The notes: generated by a model not told the origin, from the sequence alone. A stretch of 64,000 nucleotides of DNA from a bacterium (GCA_905221205.1 CAJNCG010000001.1:434001-498000); one strand, 5' to 3'; shown: positions 1-9,867, counted from the first letter of the stretch. Made by a program: numbers and translations.

Positions 1-237
1 TGTGACCTTAGCAATATCAATGGTATCATTCATTCGGTTGAGACTGCGGAGGTAGGTTGATTTTCCTGATCCAGATGGGCCAATTAAGGCTGTAATTTTA
101 TTTTTTTCAAATTGCATATCGATGCCCTTGATGGATTCTTTTTTACCGTAGTAAACATGTAAATCCTTAGTAGAGAGGGCCACTTTCTCTTCAGGAAAGG
201 TGATGATATGCTTTTCATCCCAATTATATTTTGACAT
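1..237 (-). CDS. pstB: Phosphate ABC transporter ATPase PstB (partial, N-terminal 79 residues)
   Basis: This is the ATP-hydrolysing subunit of the high-affinity phosphate importer, acting on the inner face of the membrane with PstA and PstC. The open frame starts at the ATG on 237-235 and runs off the window at base 1. The visible part contains the Walker A motif GPSGSGKS at residues 53-60, followed by [11 protein letters not shown], which is typical of PstB. It lies 10 bases downstream of pstA on the same strand, so it belongs to the pst operon. The Walker B and signature motifs lie outside the window. The family call is firm; which of several possible pstB copies it is cannot be decided here. 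Confidence 0.93.
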   Translation of the reverse strand, partial: MSKYNWDEKHIITFPEEKVALSTKDLHVYYGKKESIKGIDMQFEKNKITALIGPSGSGKSTYLRSLNRMNDTIDIAKVT

Positions 238-247
238 GGCTTCTCCT

Positions 248-1132
248 TTAGGCAGCGGTTAATTTCTTATGTAGGTAACTTCCGAGTTTGCGGGCTCCAA
301 AGTTAAAGATGAGAATAAAGATGAGGAGCACTGCAGCAGAACCTGCTGATACAATAGTTCCATCTGGAATGGTTCCTTCGCTATTGACTTTCCAAATGTG
401 GACAGCCAAGGTTTCTGCTTGACGGAAGATAGAGATTGGGCTGGTCACACTGAGAATGTTCCAGTTTGACCAGTCAAGGGCTGGAGCGGATTGTCCCGCT
501 GTATAGATGAGGGCAGCAGCCTCACCAAAGATACGACCAGAGGCCAAGACGACCCCAGTCACAATACCTGGAAGGGCTTCTGGAATGACCACATGGACCA
601 CAGTCTCCCAACGAGAAATCCCAAGGGCTAGACCAGCCTCACGTTGCGTATGGTGAACGTGTTTCAAGCTGTCTTCAACATTACGAGTCATCTGAGGCAG
701 GTTAAAGACTGTCAAGGCCAAGGCACCTGAAATGATTGAAAATCCATACTCAAACTGAACTACAAAGATTAAGTAACCAAAGAGACCTACAACCACAGAT
801 GGCAGTGAAGACAAGATTTCAATACAGGTTCTGACAAAATTGGTCACAGGACCTTTTTTGGCATATTCAGCTAGGAAAATCCCAGCCCCCATAGACAAGG
901 GAACAGAAATAATCAAGGTAATGACCAAAAGGAAGAAGGAATTATAGAGCTGAATTCCAATCCCACCACCTGCTTGGTAAGAAGATGATTTGCCAGTCAA
1001 GAAAGACCAAGAGATGTGGGGCAAACCACGAACCAAGATATAAAGAATCAAGGATGCCAAGATGGCAACGATAATTCCTGCAATCGAGTAGAGGACAGCT
1101 GTTGCAATTTTATCTAATTTCTTAGCGTGCAT
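248..1132 (-). CDS. pstA: Phosphate ABC transporter permease PstA
   Basis: Membrane permease of the Pst phosphate importer; it forms the channel together with PstC. The 294 residues, about the family's usual length, contain around six hydrophobic segments. The cytoplasmic EAA coupling loop that contacts PstB is seen at residues 165-180 ([16 protein letters not shown]). The start codon lies inside the end of pstC (11-base overlap), which indicates translational coupling. The order pstS-pstC-pstA-pstB in transcription direction is the classical one. Nothing looks broken. Confidence 0.95.
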   Translation of the reverse strand: MHAKKLDKIATAVLYSIAGIIVAILASLILYILVRGLPHISWSFLTGKSSSYQAGGGIGIQLYNSFFLLVITLIISVPLSMGAGIFLAEYAKKGPVTNFVRTCIEILSSLPSVVVGLFGYLIFVVQFEYGFSIISGALALTVFNLPQMTRNVEDSLKHVHHTQREAGLALGISRWETVVHVVIPEALPGIVTGVVLASGRIFGEAAALIYTAGQSAPALDWSNWNILSVTSPISIFRQAETLAVHIWKVNSEGTIPDGTIVSAGSAAVLLIFILIFNFGARKLGSYLHKKLTAA

Positions 1133-2039
1133 AGTTTTTCTTTCCTCTTTCTTTCGTAATCAATTTAATCACACTGTTAAAGGCCAAACTCATCAAGAGC
1201 AAGACTAAGGCCAGTGACCAAAGAACGTTATTGTCAACTGTTCCCATAACGGTATTTCCGATACCCATGGTCAAAACAGAGGTCAAGGTCGCAGCAGGTG
1301 TTGTCAATGAAGTTGGGACAACGGCTGAGTTTCCGACCACCATCTGAATGGCCAAGGCCTCACCAAAGGCACGCGCCATCCCAAAGACCACTGCTGTGAA
1401 AATACCTGAACGCGCTGCTTTCAAGGTCACACGCCAGATGGTTTGCCAGCGAGTGGCTCCCATAGCCAAACTAGCTTCGCGGTAGTGACGAGGCACCGCA
1501 CGCAAGCTATCGGTTGTCATAAAGGTTACCGTCGGTAAAATCATGACAAAGAGAACGAAAATCCCTGACAAGATCCCAAAACCGGTTCCACCAAAGACAC
1601 TACGGACAAAAGGAACTACGACCTGCAAACCAATAAATCCATAGACGACTGAAGGAATCCCGACCAGCAATTCAATGGCTGGTTGCAAGATTTTAGCACC
1701 TTTTGGTGAGACTTCAGTCATAAAGACTGCCGCACCGATGGCAAAAGGAGTTGCAATCAGAGCTGAAAGGATTGTGACAATAAAGGAACCCAAAATCATG
1801 GGAAGGGCACCAAATTGTTTACCTGAAGGATTCCAAGTTTGGCCAAAGAGGAAATCAAAGATATTGACTCCATTGACAAAGAAGGTCGACAAACCTTTTT
1901 GGGCTACGAAGATTAAAATCATAGCCACAATGATGACAATCAAAGACAGACAGGCAAAGGTCAAGCCTTTTCCTAGTTTCTCTAGACGAGAGTTCTTTGA
2001 GGGAGAAAGTAATTTTTTAGCTAATTCTTCTTGATTCAT
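1122..2039 (-). CDS. pstC: Phosphate ABC transporter permease PstC
   Basis: Second membrane permease of the Pst phosphate importer, partner of PstA. The 305-residue protein has a short charged N-terminus, a first membrane helix near residues 28-46 and further helices typical of the family. The EAA loop is at residues 188-200 (EASLAMGATRWQT). Its ATG shares one base with the TAA of pstS (TAATG junction), and its end overlaps pstA, so the three genes are tightly coupled. Length and motifs are normal for the family. Confidence 0.95.
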   Translation of the reverse strand: MNQEELAKKLLSPSKNSRLEKLGKGLTFACLSLIVIIVAMILIFVAQKGLSTFFVNGVNIFDFLFGQTWNPSGKQFGALPMILGSFIVTILSALIATPFAIGAAVFMTEVSPKGAKILQPAIELLVGIPSVVYGFIGLQVVVPFVRSVFGGTGFGILSGIFVLFVMILPTVTFMTTDSLRAVPRHYREASLAMGATRWQTIWRVTLKAARSGIFTAVVFGMARAFGEALAIQMVVGNSAVVPTSLTTPAATLTSVLTMGIGNTVMGTVDNNVLWSLALVLLLMSLAFNSVIKLITKERGKKNYAR

Positions 2040-2917
2040 TAGTGACTCCCTTCTAGTGCTGTCACCGTTCCTACAGCATCTTTTTCAACCTTCATTTCCT
2101 TGACAGAAATATAGCCCATTCCCTTAACGATTCCGCTTTGCGCTTCATCTGAGAGGACAAAGTTAAGAAATTCTGCCACCAATTCATTTGGTTGGCCTAG
2201 GGTGTACATGTGTTCATAAGACCACAAAGGCCAGTTATTGGTTGTAACATTTTCTGCAATCGGCTCATAGCCATTCAACTTCATACGTTTAACAGAGTCA
2301 TCCACATAGGCAAATGCCAGGTAAGAAATGGCTCCTGGTGTCTGGGAAACAATGTTTTTGACCATCCCATTTGAATCCTGTTCTTGACTCTGCACGGCAG
2401 ATTGGCCATCCATGACAACACTATCAAAGGTTGCACGCGAACCAGAGCTTGCTGCACGGTTGATAATAGAAATGGCTAGATCTTTCCCACCGACTTCTTT
2501 CCAGTTGGTTACTTGGCCTGTGAAGATGCTACGGAGTTGTTCAGTTGTCAGATTTTCAACATCAACTTCCTTATTTACAATGACTGCCAAACCCGCTACG
2601 GCCACCTTATGGTCCACTAGAGCTGAGGCATCAATACCGTCTTTTTCCTCGGCGAATACGTCTGAATTTCCTACATCAACGGCTCCAGATTGAACCTGAG
2701 ACAGACCTGTACCAGATCCTCCACCTTGAACGTTAACTGTTTTTCCAACGTGCAGAGAGCCAAATTCATCTGCTGCAGCTTCGACCAAGGGCTGAAGAGC
2801 CGTTGAGCCAACAGCTGTCATGGATTCCCCACGATCAATCCAGCTAGCACATCCCGCCAAAGAACCTGCCAGCAAAAGAGCCGCAAGGGATAGAGCGAGT
2901 TTTTTCCTTTTTTTCAC
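2039..2917 (-). CDS. pstS: Phosphate-binding lipoprotein PstS
   Basis: Substrate-binding lipoprotein that captures phosphate outside the membrane and hands it to PstCA. A lysine-rich signal peptide ends in the lipobox LAGC (residues 20-23), so Cys23 should be lipidated by Lgt, which is also encoded in this window. Phosphate-contact segments typical of PstS are visible: GSTALQP (37-43), GGGSGTG (65-71) and RAASSGSR (154-161). It is the first gene of the pst operon. The 221-base region upstream is AT-rich; I could not assign a confident promoter or Pho-type box there. In pneumococcus a second, PnpRS-linked pst operon exists elsewhere; no regulator gene is adjacent here. Confidence 0.95.
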   Translation of the reverse strand: MKKRKKLALSLAALLLAGSLAGCASWIDRGESMTAVGSTALQPLVEAAADEFGSLHVGKTVNVQGGGSGTGLSQVQSGAVDVGNSDVFAEEKDGIDASALVDHKVAVAGLAVIVNKEVDVENLTTEQLRSIFTGQVTNWKEVGGKDLAISIINRAASSGSRATFDSVVMDGQSAVQSQEQDSNGMVKNIVSQTPGAISYLAFAYVDDSVKRMKLNGYEPIAENVTTNNWPLWSYEHMYTLGQPNELVAEFLNFVLSDEAQSGIVKGMGYISVKEMKVEKDAVGTVTALEGSH

Positions 2918-3138
2918 TGTTTTTCTCCTTGAAAATAATGGTGAATGGTGTGAATTTTTTCAACTATTTATTTATGTTTTTCTTTTTTTAAATCAGGAGT
3001 CTACTGAAGTTCTGAGCTTGGTTTTACTTGAAATTTGCTCAGTTACCGTTTCCACCAATTTTGACTTAAAATGAAAGACAATTTGAAAAAAATCCATACT
3101 TCCACTATAACATAGACAAGCTACTTTGACTAGCATTT

Positions 3139-4443
3139 TCACTTGAATCTGAGGCCTTTTGGAAAATAATTTTTCAAAACATTTCCAGTCACCTTAGCAA
3201 AGCCCAAACCGTTGCCCTGAACCAAAACTTGGTACCAACCATTTGGCAGACTTTCCGCCAGCTGAACAGTCTCTCCAGCCACATACTTCACAAACCCTTC
3301 TTGGTCAATTTCAACCGACTGTTTGACCTGACTCGGTTTCAAGGCTAGACCAAGAGCGAAACTGGGCTCAAAGCGTTTCTTCTTAAAGGTACCCAGATGC
3401 AGACCATTGCGAGCAATCTTGAGCTTCCCTAAATCTGGCAAGAGTTCTGGCAGAAGATAAAGCTGGTCACCAAACGTCTGCAAGATACCCGGTAGATTGA
3501 CCTTCAAATGTTTTTGAGCAAATTCCTGCCACAAGGCAACTTGCTCACGGCTAAGGTTGCTCTTGCTTGCCTTAAATTTAGGAGCTGGATTGTCACCCTT
3601 AAACTGTAGATGAGCTACAAACTGGCCCTCTCCCTTAAAATGATGAGGATACATTCGAGCCGTTTCTGGCAGGTCAATTCCAGCTACCATTCCATTGATA
3701 TGTTCAACTGGCAACAAGTCAAAATCATACTCATCCAACAACCAGTTAACAATCTCTTCATTTTCCTCAGGTGACCAGGTACAGGTCGAATAAACCAGAC
3801 GACCTCCTTCAGCTAACATGGTCACTGCATCTTCCAGAATTTCTCTTTGCAAACTAGCACATTGACTCGGATAATCGAGACTCCAATAATCCATAGCATC
3901 TGGCTGCTTACGGAACATCCCTTCACCAGAGCAAGGGGCATCAAGGACAATGAGGTCAAAATAGCCTTTAAAGACCTTGGCCAAGCGGTCTGCAGATTCA
4001 TTGGTCACCACAACATTTGTCGCTCCAAAGCGCTCCATGTTTTCGACTAAAATCTTAGCCCGTTTGCTTGAAATTTCATTGGAAACAAGGAGGCCTTCCC
4101 CTGCTAGATAGGCTGCTAGCTGAGTAGATTTGCCACCAGGCGCAGCGGCCAAGTCTAAGACCTTCATTCCAGGACTGGGTTGGGCTACCTGAGCCACCAT
4201 TTGAGCAGCGGGTTCTTGCGAATAAACCAAACCAGTAGCATGCTCAGGCGATTTCCCTGAAACCTTCCCATAGTGTCCCCAAGGAGTTTGAGGAATGGGA
4301 TCAGAAAAGGAAGCTTGGGTTTCTTTCAAAGGATTGACCCGAAAGGCCGAAACCGCTTCCTCCTCAAAAGAGGCAAGAAAATCTCTTGCCTCATCTCCTA
4401 GTATCTCTTCATATTTTTCAACAAATCCTTCTGGAAATTGCAT
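3139..4443 (-). CDS. RsmF/YebU-like 16S rRNA (cytosine-C5) methyltransferase
   Basis: SAM-dependent m5C RNA methyltransferase of the RsmB/NOP2 family, acting on ribosomal RNA in the cytoplasm. The N-terminal half has the SAM-binding motif VLDLAAAPGGKS at residues 95-106. The two cysteines expected for this family are present: DAPCSGEGMFRK with Cys171 and STCTWSPEENEE with Cys221 as the likely catalytic residue. The C-terminal third matches the extra domain of the RsmF/YebU group. It follows the monophosphatase gene with no gap, so it is probably in the same transcript. The exact target base cannot be read from the sequence. Confidence 0.87.
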   Translation of the reverse strand: MQFPEGFVEKYEEILGDEARDFLASFEEEAVSAFRVNPLKETQASFSDPIPQTPWGHYGKVSGKSPEHATGLVYSQEPAAQMVAQVAQPSPGMKVLDLAAAPGGKSTQLAAYLAGEGLLVSNEISSKRAKILVENMERFGATNVVVTNESADRLAKVFKGYFDLIVLDAPCSGEGMFRKQPDAMDYWSLDYPSQCASLQREILEDAVTMLAEGGRLVYSTCTWSPEENEEIVNWLLDEYDFDLLPVEHINGMVAGIDLPETARMYPHHFKGEGQFVAHLQFKGDNPAPKFKASKSNLSREQVALWQEFAQKHLKVNLPGILQTFGDQLYLLPELLPDLGKLKIARNGLHLGTFKKKRFEPSFALGLALKPSQVKQSVEIDQEGFVKYVAGETVQLAESLPNGWYQVLVQGNGLGFAKVTGNVLKNYFPKGLRFK

Positions 4444-5217
4444 TTAAGTTCTTTTCCTTTCGTAAATATAGGACTGAATTTCCTCCTGCATCTCAAGAGG
4501 GACCATCATGACCGGCTGTCTGGTTTGAAAATCAAGAGCTTCACCAGAAAGGGTCACCACCCGATAGCCCAGACTTTCCCCTAAAATACTAGCCGCAGCA
4601 TAATCCCATGGTTGCAGATAGGTGACATAGGTCAATAAATGCCCTGACAAAATCTTGGCAAAACTAATGGCCGCACTACCATAGACACGAACACCGAGGA
4701 CCGCTCGACTCAAATCAGCCAGCCCCCATTCATTGGTTTCCAGCATACCACTATTTCCTGCAATGAGAAAATCTCCAAGTGGTTTTGCTTTAAAGGGAGC
4801 TAGGGGCTGATCATTTCGACAAACTGGAAACTTACCACCACCGTGATAACAATCCCCTTTGACCACATCATAAATCAGTCCAAACTGTCCCTGACCATTT
4901 TCAAAATAAGCCATCATGACAGCAAAATCTTCCTGCTGGGCTACAAAATTATTGGTACCATCAATGGGATCAATTACCCAAACCTTACCCTCTTGAACCG
5001 AGGCTCGCAAACAGCCCTCTTCAGCACAAATCTTATCCTCAGGATAACAGGACAAAATCTCACTAACCAAGAGTTCCTGAACTTCCTTGTCCAGTCTGGT
5101 CACCAAGTCTGTAGGAGAGGACTTGGTCTCAACACGCAAGTCTTCCTTCATGTGGTCAAGGATATACTGGCCCGCTTTCTGAACAAGTTCTTTAGCAAAT
5201 TCAAATTTACTTTCCAA
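4444..5217 (-). CDS. Inositol monophosphatase family protein (SuhB-like), TTG start
   Basis: Magnesium-dependent sugar or inositol phosphate phosphatase of the IMPase/SuhB family. The metal-binding signature DPIDGTNNF (residues 83-91), the upstream EE pair (66-67) and a C-terminal WDYAA motif are all present. I chose the TTG at 5217: it lies 7 bases after a GGGAAG ribosome-binding sequence and gives 257 residues, a normal family length. The frame stays open upstream, but that stretch lies inside the UPF0223 gene and would add an unusual basic leader. It overlaps the end of the UPF0223 gene by 11 bases. The physiological substrate is not known from sequence. Confidence 0.85.
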   Translation of the reverse strand: MESKFEFAKELVQKAGQYILDHMKEDLRVETKSSPTDLVTRLDKEVQELLVSEILSCYPEDKICAEEGCLRASVQEGKVWVIDPIDGTNNFVAQQEDFAVMMAYFENGQGQFGLIYDVVKGDCYHGGGKFPVCRNDQPLAPFKAKPLGDFLIAGNSGMLETNEWGLADLSRAVLGVRVYGSAAISFAKILSGHLLTYVTYLQPWDYAAASILGESLGYRVVTLSGEALDFQTRQPVMMVPLEMQEEIQSYIYERKRT

Positions 5218-5485
5218 GAGAAATCTTCCCTTCCCCTTTTTCCTTGGCAGCCTGAACCGCTCGGTAAAACGAATAGCCACTCACTGTTTCAAATTCTCGG
5301 CCCAAACGTTTCTCTTCACTCTTACTTGGCACGACTGCTTTAAATCCCTTATAGGAATCCAATAGCTTTTTAGCCTCTACCTTGCCTTCATAGGCAGCTT
5401 CAACATCATTAAAAAAAGAAAGCACTGAAGCAAGTTCTTCAGTGCTCCACGACAAATCTAGTGGGTAACTATACTGTTTGTTCAT
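5207..5485 (-). CDS. UPF0223 family protein
   Basis: A 92-residue soluble protein of the UPF0223 family, whose function is unknown. It is rich in charged residues and predicted mostly helical, with no signal peptide or membrane segment. The ATG shares a base with the stop codon of spx (TAATG), and its end overlaps the monophosphatase gene, so the three genes look translationally coupled. The linkage to spx is conserved in pneumococcus as far as I recall; no function follows from that. Confidence 0.82.
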   Translation of the reverse strand: MNKQYSYPLDLSWSTEELASVLSFFNDVEAAYEGKVEAKKLLDSYKGFKAVVPSKSEEKRLGREFETVSGYSFYRAVQAAKEKGEGKISLGK

Positions 5486-5886
5486 TAACTAATACCAGCT
5501 CTCATTCTTGCTTCTTTTAGTTCTTGCTTACGATAACTACGAGGGAGAAAAGCACGAATCTCATCTTCATTAAACCCAATCTGCATACGTTTGGCATCAA
5601 TAATAATTGGGCGACGCAAAAGACTAGGATACTGCTCAATTAAATGAAGCAATTCCGATACCGAAATACTCTCTACATCAATATCTAATTTTTGAAAAAT
5701 TTTTGAACGAGTTGAAATGATGTCATCAGTACCATTTTCGGTCAAGGAAAGAATGTGTTGCAATTCCTTTCTTGTTAAGGGACTGGTCATAATATTGTGT
5801 TCCTCAAAGGGAACCTTATGTTTTTCTAACCAGGCCTTCGCCTTACGACATGAAGTACAGCTCGGTGATAGAAATAGTGTAATCAT
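5485..5886 (-). CDS. spx: Spx-family transcriptional regulator (ArsC-like fold)
   Basis: Spx proteins bind the alpha C-terminal domain of RNA polymerase and redirect transcription during thiol or oxidative stress. The 133-residue protein has the redox switch Cys10-Thr-Ser-Cys13 near the N-terminus (SCTSCRKAK) and the RRPII segment around residue 91 typical of the ArsC/Spx fold. Pneumococci have two paralogues (SpxA1, SpxA2); the sequence alone does not tell me with certainty which this is, although the neighbourhood is that of SpxA1 as I remember it. It is the first gene of a four-gene minus-strand run. Confidence 0.88.
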   Translation of the reverse strand: MITLFLSPSCTSCRKAKAWLEKHKVPFEEHNIMTSPLTRKELQHILSLTENGTDDIISTRSKIFQKLDIDVESISVSELLHLIEQYPSLLRRPIIIDAKRMQIGFNEDEIRAFLPRSYRKQELKEARMRAGIS

Positions 5887-5920
5887 GCTTTTCTCTTCTT
5901 ATCTATACTTTGCTATTTCT

Positions 5921-5949
5921 ATTATACAAAAAAATAAAGCGCTTGACTA
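5921..5949 (-). promoter_or_regulatory. Probable spx promoter
   Basis: On the minus strand a TATAAT -10 box (5926-5921) is preceded, after 17 bases, by TAGTCA (5949-5944), four of six matches to TTGACA. It lies about 35 bases upstream of the spx start codon. No Spx or CtsR box was recognised. Confidence 0.55.
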
Positions 5950-5969
5950 GGGATTTTTATAAAAAAAGC

Positions 5970-6003
5970 CTATTTTTTCAAGAAAAATAGACTGTTCGCG
6001 AAC
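5970..6003. repeat. Two adjacent inverted repeats between the lipoprotein gene and spx
   Basis: Bases 5970-5990 form an AT-rich hairpin (8-base arms CTATTTTT and AAAAATAG). Immediately after it lies the perfect palindrome GTTCGCGAAC (5994-6003), whose central CGCG is striking in this AT-rich DNA. Neither looks like a normal terminator for the flanking genes. They could be a regulator site or the edge of an old insertion; I cannot tell. Confidence 0.4.
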
Positions 6004-6065
6004 GATTGACTCTGTTTGGATTTGATTAATTCATTCTTTTAGAGCTATATAGTGAAGTATTGGAC

Positions 6066-6102
6066 AAACAAAAAAGAACGCCACAATCTTGCGACATTCT
6101 TT
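6066..6102 (-). terminator. Intrinsic terminator of the DUF6287 lipoprotein gene
   Basis: On the minus strand AAAGAATGTCGC and GTGGCGTTCTTT pair, with some G-U pairs, around a 6-base loop. They are followed by a run of T residues, starting 19 bases after the stop codon at 6121. Confidence 0.75.
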
Positions 6103-6120
6103 TGCTTTTGAACAACTCTT

Positions 6121-7686
6121 CTAATCTCGGTAGTAATAATCTTCAACTCTATCTGATTTCCCAAATTCTTCATAAAATAGGCGGTCTTTGGATGAATCTG
6201 ACGCACCGTGAGGCGTTCCTGCTGGTATAAAGAGTACAGGTGTTGTTGCCCGGATTCCAATCTCAAATCTATTTCCTGCTCCTCCTCCCTGATCTTTAGC
6301 TACAAAAATATGTTCATTCTCATTAACTAGCCCTGAATTGCGAATAATTAATTTTTTAGGTTTTGAGCCTGTTGTAGACCAACTCCCCATTACTTGAGCC
6401 AATTCCTCTTTACTAAGATTTCGAACATAAGGATTACCAACTACTGCCTCTCTAGTTGTATTACGGGAACTTGCATTATCAGTGGAACTTTGAGATGGAT
6501 CCTGATTAGTACCATTCTGAGAACTTGTATTATCAAAAGTTGTTACGCCATCTGATTTTCTGTAGAAAAACTTATCTGTTGGAACAAATGGACTATTTGA
6601 GAAGGCTATCCGATCCTTACTGCTATCTGATCGGCCACCATGAGGATGGCTTGGTGAATTAGCCGGATAAACAAGGACACCCTCTTCTGTTCTTCCAACA
6701 ATCAAAACAGGTATATCCACGTTCTCAGATCCTATTTGCAAGCGATCTCCGTTACTCATGCTACCATCTGGTTTGATAGTGATTTCTTCACCCGCAGCAT
6801 TAACCCAGGTATCTGCAATTAGATGCAGATTGCCATTCAAGATTTCCGGTTCCTTAAATGGACGTCTCGTAGCTATCCTGTTGATAGGGTAATGATTTGT
6901 TTTAGGGTCAATAATATCAGCTTGCAGTATAAAACCAGTTTTACCTTCTACATCAATTTGGTACCAAATATGACCTCGATCTTTTCTCTCCCCAGCAACT
7001 GAATTGGAAGCAGTTATTCTCTGATCTTTGCTGAGTTCAGTAATCACTTCTGAATCATAGAGTGGCTCCTTACGAACCGCAGCCTTTTCAGCAGTGACTT
7101 TTAATTCTATAGGTTGCTCCAGCTTGTAAAGATAGACTGTTGGTTTGTCTTCTTTTCCATCTGTCAAAATGAGATAACCGTTTGGATCCTTGTAGCCATA
7201 AAAAGTATAAGACTGATCTTTATAGTCGGTTTCGATGCGGTCAATCTCTTCCTGAGATATAGAAAGCGATACCTCAACTTCTGGTAGGACTGTTGTTTTA
7301 GAGTATGACTTTCCAACGACATAAGTCTTGTCCAGCTCGTAATCAATGGTTGTGACCTTTGCGTCCCCTGCATACTTTTTAATCGTAAATTGACCTTTCA
7401 TCATTCCACCACGATCACGGCCATGCAACATCTCTTTCCCATCTCTCACAATAATGGCCTGACCATTATAGCCAAGATCGATAGTTCCAAACAAGGGCAT
7501 CTCACCAGACAAATGCTCAATCGTACCAAAAGAACGATACCACTCATCAAAATTGTCTTTTTCAAGAGAATTCGCAATATCAATCTGATCCATTACCTCT
7601 GAAGAGGATTCTTCCTTCTTTCCACAAGCGCCTAAAAAAAGCAGGGCAACTAGGAAAACGACACTATATCGTAAATACTTTTTCAT
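6121..7686 (-). CDS. Lipoprotein with SH3-like and two DUF6287 domains
   Basis: Predicted lipoprotein of 521 residues. The signal peptide ends in LGAC (18-21), so Cys21 is the lipidation site. The mature part has an extracellular region of unknown fold, an SH3-like segment near residues 194-252 (VRKEP and WYQIDVEGKTGFI features), a DUF6287-like module near 283-362, a Ser/Thr/Asn-rich linker and a second DUF6287 module near 420-509. I chose the ATG at 7686 over an in-frame TTG three codons upstream because TTG sits too close to the GAGAAG sequence. It follows the membrane-protein gene by 15 bases, suggesting one transcript. DUF6287 has no established function; a wall-associated role is inference. 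Confidence 0.8.
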   Translation of the reverse strand: MKKYLRYSVVFLVALLFLGACGKKEESSSEVMDQIDIANSLEKDNFDEWYRSFGTIEHLSGEMPLFGTIDLGYNGQAIIVRDGKEMLHGRDRGGMMKGQFTIKKYAGDAKVTTIDYELDKTYVVGKSYSKTTVLPEVEVSLSISQEEIDRIETDYKDQSYTFYGYKDPNGYLILTDGKEDKPTVYLYKLEQPIELKVTAEKAAVRKEPLYDSEVITELSKDQRITASNSVAGERKDRGHIWYQIDVEGKTGFILQADIIDPKTNHYPINRIATRRPFKEPEILNGNLHLIADTWVNAAGEEITIKPDGSMSNGDRLQIGSENVDIPVLIVGRTEEGVLVYPANSPSHPHGGRSDSSKDRIAFSNSPFVPTDKFFYRKSDGVTTFDNTSSQNGTNQDPSQSSTDNASSRNTTREAVVGNPYVRNLSKEELAQVMGSWSTTGSKPKKLIIRNSGLVNENEHIFVAKDQGGGAGNRFEIGIRATTPVLFIPAGTPHGASDSSKDRLFYEEFGKSDRVEDYYYRD

Positions 7687-7701
7687 CTTTTTCAAATCTT
7701 C

Positions 7702-8649
7702 TCAATGATTCCTTTCTGCTTGTATCCATTTTTTATCCACCAAATAATAGCTAAATAAAACCCATCCAAAAATGTAGACAATATAACCTAAACCGGGACG
7801 ACCATGTTGAAAAATGTATATTGGATTATAGACAACAAAGGTTACTAACAAGCTAATGATATAGGTATCCAATCTTTTTTCTTCTCCCCTTGCAATAGAG
7901 GATACAACTAAAATGGCTAAAACAAGAATAATGAGAGCCAAAATAGCATGGTAGGTAAAGGGGGATACTGTTTTATTAATTGTACCAGGTAAGCTATAAA
8001 AATACAAGAATTGCGATAAGGATATGCTGATGGAAGCAACTGTTAAGAGTTTGTTTTTAGCATAGGATTTCTTAATATCCTCTACTGATAAAAATGAAAG
8101 ATGAAATTCAAAGGTTAGTTTTTCCTTTTTTATATACTTGAAGTAACAATAGACTAAAAGAAGAATTAAGCTAAAAAATGTTGAATACAAAACTAGATAA
8201 TATCCATTCAACATGTCGGCTGAGTTAGCCCTTTCCATGTTCGGAGACCAACCTGATAAAAATCCAGATGTAAACTGAACAATCCCAGCAAAAACATTAT
8301 AACTTGTAGCAGCCATTCGACTTTGGACAACTCCTTTTACAACGTCTAGAAGCAACTTAAACAACCATAGACTATTTAAAATCCTAAGGAAAATCAAGGT
8401 TTTCTCTTTTCTTTTCAATACAAAAACAAGTTCTAATAAGGAGACTGCTAAAAAGAGATTTGCGTTTAAAATTCCCCTAATCCAACCATAAATATTTAAA
8501 GAATTATTTACTTCATCAACCATTACCCCCATAAAGCTAAACAAAATAATCAATCCCAAACTAATAGCATAAGCTAAATAAATAAAATCTAATCGAGATT
8601 TTATTGTAACCAATGGAGACTTTTTCATTTTCTCTATCTCACTTCTCAT
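7702..8649 (-). CDS. Polytopic membrane protein of unknown function
   Basis: A 315-residue integral membrane protein with about eight hydrophobic segments, separated by short charged loops and with a basic region around residues 168-195. I do not recognise the family. There are two possible starts: the ATG at 8649 and another at 8628 (MKKSPLV), the latter having a somewhat better purine-rich sequence upstream. It is directly upstream of the DUF6287 lipoprotein gene on the same strand, so the two may form a membrane-lipoprotein pair. It could be a transporter-like or a sensor protein, but no motif supports either. Confidence 0.72.
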   Translation of the reverse strand: MRSEIEKMKKSPLVTIKSRLDFIYLAYAISLGLIILFSFMGVMVDEVNNSLNIYGWIRGILNANLFLAVSLLELVFVLKRKEKTLIFLRILNSLWLFKLLLDVVKGVVQSRMAATSYNVFAGIVQFTSGFLSGWSPNMERANSADMLNGYYLVLYSTFFSLILLLVYCYFKYIKKEKLTFEFHLSFLSVEDIKKSYAKNKLLTVASISISLSQFLYFYSLPGTINKTVSPFTYHAILALIILVLAILVVSSIARGEEKRLDTYIISLLVTFVVYNPIYIFQHGRPGLGYIVYIFGWVLFSYYLVDKKWIQAERNH

Positions 8650-8678
8650 TTTATTTTCAATAATAAATACAGAGAAAC

Positions 8679-8703
8679 CCTTTTAAGAAAATTTCCTAAA
8701 AGG
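8679..8703 (-). terminator. Weak hairpin downstream of the choline-binding gene pair
   Basis: Arms CCTTTTA and TAAAAGG are separated by 11 bases, with a short T-rich tail on the minus strand. It lies between the end of the choline-binding gene and the start of the membrane-protein gene, so it may separate the two transcripts. The T-run is short. Confidence 0.4.
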
Positions 8704-8747
8704 ATTCCTTTTATCATACAGATTACACTATTTCAGCCTCTAGCTTA

Positions 8748-9848
8748 CTAACGAATCCATTTGCCTGAGCCATCTACACGGTAACCATCTGGCGTGCGTT
8801 CATTGACAGCCATCTTACCGTTAGCTTTAAGATAGTAATCCCCTACCCAAGTATTACGGGCATAACTACCTTCACTCGTTAAGTAGTAATAAGCTCCATA
8901 ATTTCTGTCATAAATCCACTCACTCTTGGCCATTTTACCATTAGATTTGAGGTAATAATTCCCAACCCAAGCATTTCGAGCGTAGCTTCCATTCGATGTT
9001 AAATAGTAATATGATTTATAAAGATTATCATAAATCCACTCGTTCTGGGCCATTTTACCATCAGCTTTGAGGTAGTAATTGCCAATCCAACCATTTTTTA
9101 CATATCCTGATTGAGCTAATATATAGTACCAAGCCCCATAATTCTTATCGTAAATCCACTCTTGCTGTGCCATTAAACCACCAGGTTTAAAGTAAAAGTT
9201 CCCACGCCATCTGTTTTCAACCAAGTTACCATCCGCATCTACATAATATACTCCTCTTCTATCAGAACTGAGAATATATTCGTTTCTTGCCTTAATGCCA
9301 TTCTTATAGTATGAATTACCGAACCACCCATTTTTAGTATGATTGATATGACTTCCTGTTCCAACCATTTTATGGTCTTGGATGGTCACAATATCAGTGT
9401 GACCATAATAACGATAATTATAATACGGAGGCTGTTTATGAGCTCTCAAAACAATTCGATATTCTCCATCCGCAAAGGCATTCAAATTAGCCTGGTTCAT
9501 ATCGTATTCTCTTGTCACGCTTGGTTGACTAGGTGTAAAGACGGCATCAGCTAATCCAGGGAACTTTTCAGTCACTTGAGTTTTCACATTGAACAAGAAA
9601 AATGGAATAGAAACCTCATTCATTCCTTCTGGGAAGGTATCAATACTAGCTGTAATCTTTAATTTTCCAGAGCTTGTATCTTGACTCAAACTCATCTGTA
9701 CTTTTAAATGCTTAACATTAGCAGGATCATAGTCAGATTTAGCAATGTTAGGAGTGTCAGCCATTACTCCTTGAACGTTAACGAGAGCTGCAGTGCCTAG
9801 GGCTAAAATAGACAAGACCGATACTAACACCGTTTTCATTTTCATCAT
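8748..9848 (-). CDS. Choline-binding surface protein A (CBP repeats of LytB type)
   Basis: Secreted 366-residue protein. A signal peptide ends near residue 30 (GVMADTP). An N-terminal module of about 130 residues follows, which I know only from its neighbour, and then a C-terminal array of aromatic repeats of the type GNYYLKADGKMAQNEWIYD, alternating with YYYLTSNGSYARN. Such repeats bind phosphocholine on teichoic acids and hold the protein non-covalently at the surface. It ends in DGYRVDGSGKWIR, a usual choline-binding tail. The ATG at 9848 has AGGGGAAG upstream. It is 19 bases downstream of a paralogue; the two share the N-terminal module and closely similar 3' DNA. The function of the N-module is unknown. 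Confidence 0.85.
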   Translation of the reverse strand: MMKMKTVLVSVLSILALGTAALVNVQGVMADTPNIAKSDYDPANVKHLKVQMSLSQDTSSGKLKITASIDTFPEGMNEVSIPFFLFNVKTQVTEKFPGLADAVFTPSQPSVTREYDMNQANLNAFADGEYRIVLRAHKQPPYYNYRYYGHTDIVTIQDHKMVGTGSHINHTKNGWFGNSYYKNGIKARNEYILSSDRRGVYYVDADGNLVENRWRGNFYFKPGGLMAQQEWIYDKNYGAWYYILAQSGYVKNGWIGNYYLKADGKMAQNEWIYDNLYKSYYYLTSNGSYARNAWVGNYYLKSNGKMAKSEWIYDRNYGAYYYLTSEGSYARNTWVGDYYLKANGKMAVNERTPDGYRVDGSGKWIR

Positions 9849-9867
9849 AACTTCCCCTCATCTCCTA

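Noticed and set aside
1675..2034. Plus-strand open frame of 119 codons inside pstC
   Set aside because: It is antisense to a well-conserved gene and has no start signals; a shadow frame.
2918..3138. Pho box or clear promoter upstream of pstS
   Set aside because: A TATAGT near 3105 could be a -10 box, but there is no convincing -35 or direct-repeat Pho box.
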